Shown: positions 56,111-64,000 of the stretch, piece after piece
Position numbering within the stretch: position 1 is the first letter of the stretch
Layout: each line of letters starts with the position of its first letter
DNA from: Acephala macrosclerotiorum
Taxonomy: Eukaryota > Ascomycota > Leotiomycetes > Helotiales > Mollisiaceae
DNA length: 64,000 nt
Direction of reading: 5' to 3'
NCBI GenBank assembly: GCA_014904845.1
Contig: MU119228.1
Location: 332,555-396,554 of the forward strand
Made by a program: the position numbers and the translations under genes
The notes under the pieces: generated by a model
Seen by the model: only the letters and a program-made list of their open reading frames with translations
The model's database searches: none
What the model was told of the DNA's origin: nothing

Positions 56111-59100
56111 TTGTATTTTATTGTTTTTTTATATTAGTAAAGTAATATCGAGAAGTAAATTGTTTTAATAGATTTCGTTGAGAATTGTTTATATGCGATT
56201 TGTGTATTTTGTTTTTTATTATTATTAAAAAAAAACTTAAATTACTAAAAATCGAAAATTAAAAATCAATTGATAAAAATTTTTTGTTTTGATTATATTG
56301 TTCGAGATTAAATAATTTGATTACGAGATTGCGAAATTGTAAAAAAACATTAATTTATAAAAATTACGTATTAAATTACTTGAAATAATTAATATTAAAA
56401 CGAATATAAAAAAGAAAAAAAAGAACTTACGACGATTATTTATAGTAATTGATTCTATTTCTAATAGAAATTGAAATATAAAAAAAAAAGTTTTAATACA
56501 AAAAAAAAAAAAAATTATAATATTAAAAAGTGAAATTATTTTATTATTTTATATTTTAATTTTAATTTTTTTAAAAATCGCAATTCGCGAATTACTTGTA
56601 ATCGCTTTTAAATTAAAATAATAAAATCAAAATAAGTTTCGAATTTCAAAAAATAATACGAAAAAAATTGAAATAAAAAATTTTAATCGAAAAAAATTGA
56701 TTAAAAAAGTATTTATTTAAAAAATACATTTTATTAAAACGAACAAACGAATGAAATTTCGAACAAAAATTAAAACAAAAAAAATCTCACAAAAAAACGA
56801 TATAAATAAAAATCAATTTTTAAAACGAATTTTACTTGAAAACAATAATTCGAAAATTTGTACTTTTAAATTATTAAATCAATTTTTAATTTAAAGATTA
56901 AAATCAACAAATTATTCGCGTTAAAATTTATTTTCTTTAATAGAAAATATTTTTATTCTAATTATACCATCGATTTTTTCTAAAAAATTTTTTACGAATA
57001 ATAAAAACAATTTTTTAAAAATACAAAATTTCAAAAAATACGTATTCGTATTAAAACTATAAATACTTTTCTTTAAAACTTCTAAAATATTTTAATTCAA
57101 AAAAAACAATATTACGACTTTTTTGAAATAATACGATAATATATATAAAAACTATAAAATTATTTTAAAAATTAAAAAAATACAATTTTTATAATATATT
57201 AATTCGATTTACAAAAAACAAATTCGATTTATATTAAAGTATAATATTAAAAACTACTTAAAAAAAAAGTTTTATAATATTTTAAAAAAAAAATTTTACG
57301 AATACGATTAAAAATACTATTAAATAAATATAGAATTTCTATATAAAATTATTAATTAATCTACGAGAAATTTTTTAACAATAAAAATATACGTAAATTT
57401 ATTCGATCGAATATTTAAAAAATTGATCAAATGAAACAAATTAAACAAATAATATTAAAAACGCGAATTTATAAAAAGATTTTTAATATATATTAAAAAA
57501 CGAATTTTCAAAGAAATCGATTACAAATCGATAAAAATATTTATTTACAATTACAATAAAATATACGAAAAAACGATTATTATATATAAATATAAAAAGA
57601 AAAAACGGCAATATAATGAAATTAATAATTTAAAATACTTGAAAATTCAATAAAAATATTTAAATATTATAATACAAAAAATAATTTTAAATACAATTAA
57701 TAATTTACTATTTTTTATTTTATTCGAATTATTTATAAAAAAAATTCAATGAAAAATATATACAATTATTAAAAAAACTTATATCGAATTTCAATTTTTA
57801 ATTTTACGTATTATTCAAACTTAAAAAATTTAATAAATATTCGTATTAAAATTTTTAATTTAAATAAATAATCTCATTAAAAAATTAAAAATTTTTTTTT
57901 TTTCTTTGTATTATTCAACGATTTAAAAATCGTTTTAAATACTAATACTACGAAAATATTTTAAAAATTGAATAATATTATAATCTCTATAAATTAAAAT
58001 TAAAATCAATTTATTTTTTTACGAGAATATAAACGAAAAAAAAACTTTAATTATAAACGAGAAAAATATAATAATATAAAAAAAGCGAATATAAAATTTT
58101 ATATAATTCAACGTCGATTAAATTTTCACAAAATATATTATTAATCGTTCAAAGAAATACAATAAAAATCAATATTATATACAATAATTAATAAAGTGAA
58201 CAATATTATTTCGAGTATTTTAAGCGAACAAAAAACAAAAAAATCGATTTTTTTATTAATTATCTTTTCGTAAATCGTTGTTTATTTATAGATAAATTAA
58301 TCAATCGTAAATATTATTATCGAGAAAATAATTAATAATATTATAATTCTTGAAATCGTAATCGATTTTCGCGATCGTTTATATTTAAAAACAATTAATA
58401 TTAATATAATCAAATTATAAAACAAATAATTGAAAAATTTTTTAATTACAATTTCAATAAATACTTTAAAAATACATAAAAAATCCAAAAATTTATTTAA
58501 TTTATTACTCAAAAAAAAAATTTAATATTAATAAATTTTTTTTAAAAAAATCGAATTTATCGTTATATATTTTTAATAATAATAATATTAATATTTAAAG
58601 TTTTAATAAAACAATTATTAATAAATTCTACGAAAAATTGTCAATAAATATAATAACGATAAATATAATAACAATAAATAAATCGAAAAATAAAATTCAA
58701 AGTATATGAGAAAATTTTTAATAAAAAATAAAAATAAAAATAAAATATTTAAAAATCGAATTATAACGACAAATTTTACAAAGTACTTAAAACGAAAAAC
58801 GAGAAAAAATAAATATAAATCAATCGAAAAATAAAATTTTAAAATAATAATTCAATATTAAAAATATAATATTGTTTTTAAAAATTCAAAAAAGAATAAA
58901 AATAATTATTAATATTTTAAAAATATTGAATTTTATTATAATAATTATTAATTAATAATAAAAAAATAACGTTTATTATTTGATTTTAATAAATATTAAA
59001 ATTGTTATAATAAAAAAAATATTAAAAATTATTAATTTTATAAAACAATTTTTTTAAAGTTTTTATAAAATATTTAAAAAAACGAATTAATTTGTTTTTG

Positions 59101-62100
59101 TTATTAAAAATTTTGTAATACTCGAAATTAATTAAAAAAAAATATATTATTATTATTTTTAAACTATATTTTAATTTGTTTGAATTAATTAATTCGAGTA
59201 AAAAATACGAAATATTGAATACTAGAATAAAGTATTATATTACTTTTTATATATATAATTTGAAATTTCGATAATATTATTACAAACGTTAAAAACTTTT
59301 AATTGTTTATTATTATTAAACAAAATTTCGAATTCGTTAAAATAGCGATTATAAAAATAGAAATTAAATACGAAATCGAATATAAATTTTTTTTTTTTCT
59401 TATAAACAATACAAAAAAAATCTTTTTGAAACAATTATTCGTCGTTATAATAAAAATACAAATTAAATACAAAAATAATAATTCGTAAAATGACGTATTT
59501 CGAGACTTTAAAATTTTTAATTCTATTTATACGATTATAATTATTTTTTTTTTGAAAATTTATTTACATTAAACTACTAAAAACTATTATATTCGTATAT
59601 ATTCTTAAATCGAAAAAATATCGAAAAAAAAAAATATAACGCAAAAAATTAAATACTAATATTATTAAAAAATAATACAACGTTAAAACTCGCGAATAAT
59701 TTTTATATTTTAACGAATTTTTTTTTATTTTTAATTTTTTACAAAATATTTTTAATATTATTTTATACAAAACAAATACAATTAAAATAAATACTATTAA
59801 TTCAAAGAAAAATACAAATAAAATAATATAAAAAACGAAATTATTTTTTTCGATTTTTTATAAAACGTTTTTTTTTTAATAAAAAGAAAACAATCGAAAT
59901 TTTAAATAAAAAAATTTTCAATAAAAAAACGAAAAAATATTTTTTTATAATAATATTATTATTTTCAAACGTGAATATCAAAAAAAAATATTTAAAAAAC
60001 AATACAAAGTATTAATTATTTTACTTTATTAAAAAAAAACGAAATCGAAAAATTTTCAAATATAAAAACGAAAAAAAAACTCGAATAAAAAAAATAATCT
60101 TATTATTAAACAATTCTAATTTAAAATTATTTAATATAAACGTTAATACAATATATAAATTCAAGTTTAAAAAAGTACAATTTATTGATTTAATCGATAA
60201 AATTGAAAAAGTTTTTAAAAAACGAAAAAATTAATTTGAACGATTTAAAATACGAAAAATACTTTAAAAATACATTAAAAAATATACAAAATATTTACTA
60301 TTGCGAATTATTTTAATATTAAAAAAATCACGATTTATTTTTAAGCAATTAATATTTCTATTTATTAAAAATTGATTATAAAAATCAAAAAAAAAAAATG
60401 TTTAATAAAATAATATTTAATTATAAAAAAATAATAATATTTGATTAAAAAAAAGTTTTTAAAATTTATAAAAATATTAATTTATTTATTCGTATTAAAA
60501 CAATTTAATATACAATATAATAAAAAAATAATTTTTATTATTTTAAAATCTTATTTTTGATTGTAATAAAAATATTTTAAAAATAATTCGATCGCGAAAT
60601 ACTCGAAAAAAGTAATAATTTTTATTGAAATTTATAATTTTTAATCGCAAAAAAAACTATTAAAATTTATCGATTAATCAATATAATTATAAAAATAAAT
60701 TTAATTACTTTAAAAAATATTAATATATTTTTTTTCGTAAATAAATTTTCTAAAAAATTTATTAAATATTTTTACGTTTTTTTAATAAACTTTTTTTCTA
60801 AATACAATTAATTTATATTAAACGTTCGAAATAAAAATATAATTATTTTTATAATTTTATTAAAATTTTTACGAATAATAATATTGTTTTAAAAAGTAAT
60901 TAATTTTATAATTCAATTCGTTCGAATTATTATAATAATTCTAAAAAACGTATTTTCTAGAATCGTAATATTATTTTTAGATAATGTAAAAATCAAAAAA
61001 CTTTATACGAATTATAATAATGAATTAGTACTTTTAAAAATTCGTCGATTCGTTTTTAAATATATTCAAAATTTAAATAAAATATTAAATTGAATTGAAA
61101 AAATTTAAATTTATATAAAATTCAAATTATAATTTTATTTGTAATTTTAAAAAACGTTTTTTTAAAAATATAAAAATTATTAAAATTTTAAAATAAATTA
61201 AATATAATAATATTTTTGAAATTTGTATTTATTATAAAATATAAATTTAATATTTTAATATTATTATCGAGTCGTTATATTGATTAATTAAAAAAAATGA
61301 ATTTTTCAAATAAAAAAAAAAGTAAAAAATCGCTATAGTATTTTTATAAAACAAATTTACGACGATTTCAATATTTTACAAAATTTATTACGATTTTACT
61401 AATAAATAAAAAATAATTATTTTAAATATCGATATTAATTAATAAAAATATAAAAAAATACTCAATTAATATAATAACAAAAAACGAAAACGAGTAATTT
61501 AATACGAATCAAAACTTTGAAATATTATTAAATAAAATTATAATACGACAAAAAAAAATATCGAAAATTTTTAAAGTGTTTTTATAAATTACGATTTTAA
61601 TTATATAACGTTTATTTTATTTTTGAGACGAACGTTAATATATTCGTCGTTTAATTGAATCGAGTAATAATAGATTTTTTTAACGTTTTAATTATTCGTT
61701 AATTCGTTTAAATACAATTGTTCGATTTCGAAATTAAATATATTAAAAAAAGTATTTATATTATTATAAACGAATTATTTAAAAAATCGCGAATAGAAAA
61801 TAATAATTCAAAAAAAAAAAACAAATATTAATAAGTTTATTATAATCGAATTTAATTACATTGAAATAATTTTTATTTCGATTAAAAAACGTAAAATTAA
61901 TCGAAAAATTGAAAATAAATCGTTTGTAATTAAAAGTAAATATGTAAAATAGAAATATTTATTTGAATTATTAAATCAAATTTAAATTTTTTTTTTTAAA
62001 TTTGTTATTTTTAGTTTTCAATTTTTAATATTAATCGTATTTTTCGTATATATTGTATTAATCGCTTTTTTTAAAATCAATAAATTATTGAATAATAATA

Positions 62101-64000
62101 ACGATAATAATATATTTTTTTTTTTTGATAATAATTATTTAAATTATTTTCAAAATATTACTTGGTATTTAATAATTTTAAAACGATTAAAATAGTTTTC
62201 AAAAGTAAAATTTCGCAAATTAATTTGAGAATTCGTTGATTATAATATTCGAAATAAAATACTATAAAAAAATATTATTAAATTTTATTTATTTTGATTT
62301 ATTTTAAACGATTTAAAATAGTATATAATAATTATAATTGAATTATATAATAAATTCGAATATATTAAAAAGGAAAATATTTATTATTAAATAATTAATC
62401 GATATTACTAAAAAAAATACTATAAAAACGTTCGAGATTTTGTAGTAAATTGTAGTAATTATTAATACAAAAGTAAGAAAAAATACGAGAAAATTCTATA
62501 TTTTTAGAAAATAGTTTTATTATTTTATTATATTGAAATAAATATAATTAAATTCTCGTAATATAAAATATTTAATAATTTGATTATAATATAAAATGAT
62601 TTTTTCGATTAAATTGAAATTAAATCAATAAAAAATTCGATTTTTAAAAAGATTATTAAATTTATTTACAATAATATTATTTGTAAATATAACGTTTTTA
62701 ATTATATAAAATTGGATAAAAAATTCGAATTCAAAAGAATTAAATAAACTCGAAATTAAACGAATTACTATTTCTGTATATAATTCGAAAGTAAATAAAA
62801 TAATTAAATAAAAATATTAATTTATTATTATTGTATTGATTACTTTGATAAAAAGAAATAAAAAAAATTGATTAAAATATTTATTAATTGTTTTTTTTTG
62901 CGAATCGAACGACTATTTATAAATCAATTGAATATACGCTATTTTATATAGTTTATAATAGAAAAATTGTTTTATTTGTTGAAATTCAATTTTTTATTTG
63001 AAAGACTTTCGATTAAAACGAAATATATAATTGAGTAGAGTTTTTTGAATTGAGAATTAAATAGATTAAAATGCGAAACGAGAATATAAAAAAATCGAGA
63101 TTGAAAAAAAAATATAATCGTAAATAAAATCAAATATATTTCGATACTTATTATTAAATACGAAAAGAATTAATTCGAGAAAAAGACTTCGTTTTAATAT
63201 ATAATATTAAGTTTATTGAATAAAATATATTTAAAAATATTAAATTATTATATAAATAATTAAATTTATATCGAATTTATTAAATAAATCAATTGAAAAA
63301 AAATTATTTGTTCAAAGAAATAAACGAAACGGTAATTCGAAGATTATATATTAAGAATCGTTTAAAGAAATTCGTTAAAAGAAATAAATATTAGAATTTT
63401 TTAAATAATAGTAAAAATAAAAATATTATTAAATTTATTGATTTCAATAATAATAAAAATGTAAATATAAAAAAAAAAGCGATTAAAGAATTTCGTAATA
63501 AATAGAGTATTTAAAAAATTGAAAAAAGAATTGAAATTATAATTCGTATTTTTGAATTTAATAAAATCGAGAAAAACAAATATATACGATTTTTTAAAAA
63601 TTGAATAAATAAGAAAAACTCGTTAAATTTCGAGATAATAGCGATTTTTTAATCGAAAAAAAATTTTTTTTTTTTTTATTTATAATAATTTTATTTTTTT
63701 ATCGATTTTCTTTAGAATATTTTTATTTATTTTAATAAATTCTATTTACGTTTTAAAATTTTTTTTTTTATTGTAATTAAAACGATTTTATTATATGAGA
63801 AAACGAGATTATATTATTTTTTTTTTTTTAAAAAACTTTAAAAAAATTTAATTTTTAAAATTTATAAAAAATATTTTTCAATATATTCGAGTATTTTTAA
63901 ATATATTTCGATATATTTAAATATATTTCGATTATATTTAATTGTATTCAAATTGTATAAACGATTATTAATATAATATTTATTATAATTTATAAAAAAA

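Larger units (their letters stand above)
53110..64000. repeat. Extreme AT-rich, RIP-like mutated repeat block
   Basis: Nearly 11 kb of A/T with very little G or C; it runs off the end of the window. Open frames are short, rich in Lys, Asn, Ile and Phe and full of low complexity; none is credible. In many lines almost every C is followed by G (53401-53460 and 54181-54240, for example), so CpG survives while CpA, CpT and CpC are depleted. C exceeds G in about 56480-61200, and G exceeds C in about 55000-56450 and 61600-63700. This is what a RIP-like process leaves of transposons. A centromere cannot be excluded. Confidence 0.8.

Noticed and set aside
53110..64000. Open frames such as 54948-55172 and 58297-58512 as genes
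   Set aside because: They consist of Lys/Asn/Ile/Phe low complexity expected from AT-rich sequence and show no domain.
53110..64000. Mitochondrial DNA insertion
   Set aside because: No rRNA, tRNA or respiratory gene text is visible, and the CpG-rich remainder is unlike fungal mitochondrial DNA.
53110..64000. Centromere
   Set aside because: AT-rich, RIP-like blocks occur at centromeres but also widely elsewhere; nothing in the sequence decides it.
1..64000. tRNA, rRNA genes and CRISPR arrays
   Set aside because: No T-arm (GGTTCRANYCC-like) with a matching A box was found by eye, no rRNA-like text, and no regularly spaced repeats; a covariance-model search would settle tRNAs.

Overview
This window is nuclear DNA of a filamentous ascomycete (Pezizomycotina). 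The evidence is short GT-AG introns (about 43-170 nt) with CTAAC/CTGAC-like branch sites, heterokaryon-incompatibility (HET) genes, repeat-induced-point-mutation-like (RIP-like) decay and AT-rich blocks. The gene repertoire resembles Leotiomycetes, but that placement is impression, not proof.

Layout. From 0.6 to 22.5 kb is a conserved core at ordinary base composition. It holds a decayed P-loop kinase (0.6-1.2 kb), a RhoGEF (1.8-6.4), a short DCC1-like cohesion gene (7.0-7.5), a secreted amidohydrolase (7.6-8.7), a LYC1-type acetyltransferase (9.6-10.7), an RBR ubiquitin ligase of the TRIAD3/RNF216 type spread over five exons (12.4-16.9), REV7 (18.1-18.9) and importin-9/KAP114 (19.2-22.5). 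The last two are divergent.

From 23.9 to 47 kb is accessory ground. A CsbD-like stress gene and a HET gene are followed by a graveyard: a TAP-type hydrolase remnant, a short-chain dehydrogenase and a major-facilitator transporter, both broken. Then come three helix-loop-helix regulator genes within 4.6 kb (33.5-38.1), one lacking most basic-region residues. After these lie a stop-ridden HET pseudogene, an unknown nuclear-looking protein, a BTB-tail remnant, a small two-exon gene and a PD-(D/E)XK-like gene. Three miniature inverted-repeat elements are resolved to the base: 28740-29222 (TA duplication), 36577-36944 (TA duplication, transition-decayed ends) and 45006-45383 (8-bp duplication, hAT-like).

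From 47 to 52.3 kb an intact HET gene faces a six-exon secreted S41 (CPAF-like) peptidase. From about 53.1 kb to the end is almost 11 kb of extreme AT-rich DNA with no credible gene. There the surviving cytosines sit mainly in CpG and the C-versus-G excess switches strand in long tracts, as expected of old repeats destroyed by a RIP-like process.

Exon joins were worked out by hand from splice signals and phase. Each multi-exon model stated here keeps an open frame, but none was tested against transcripts.
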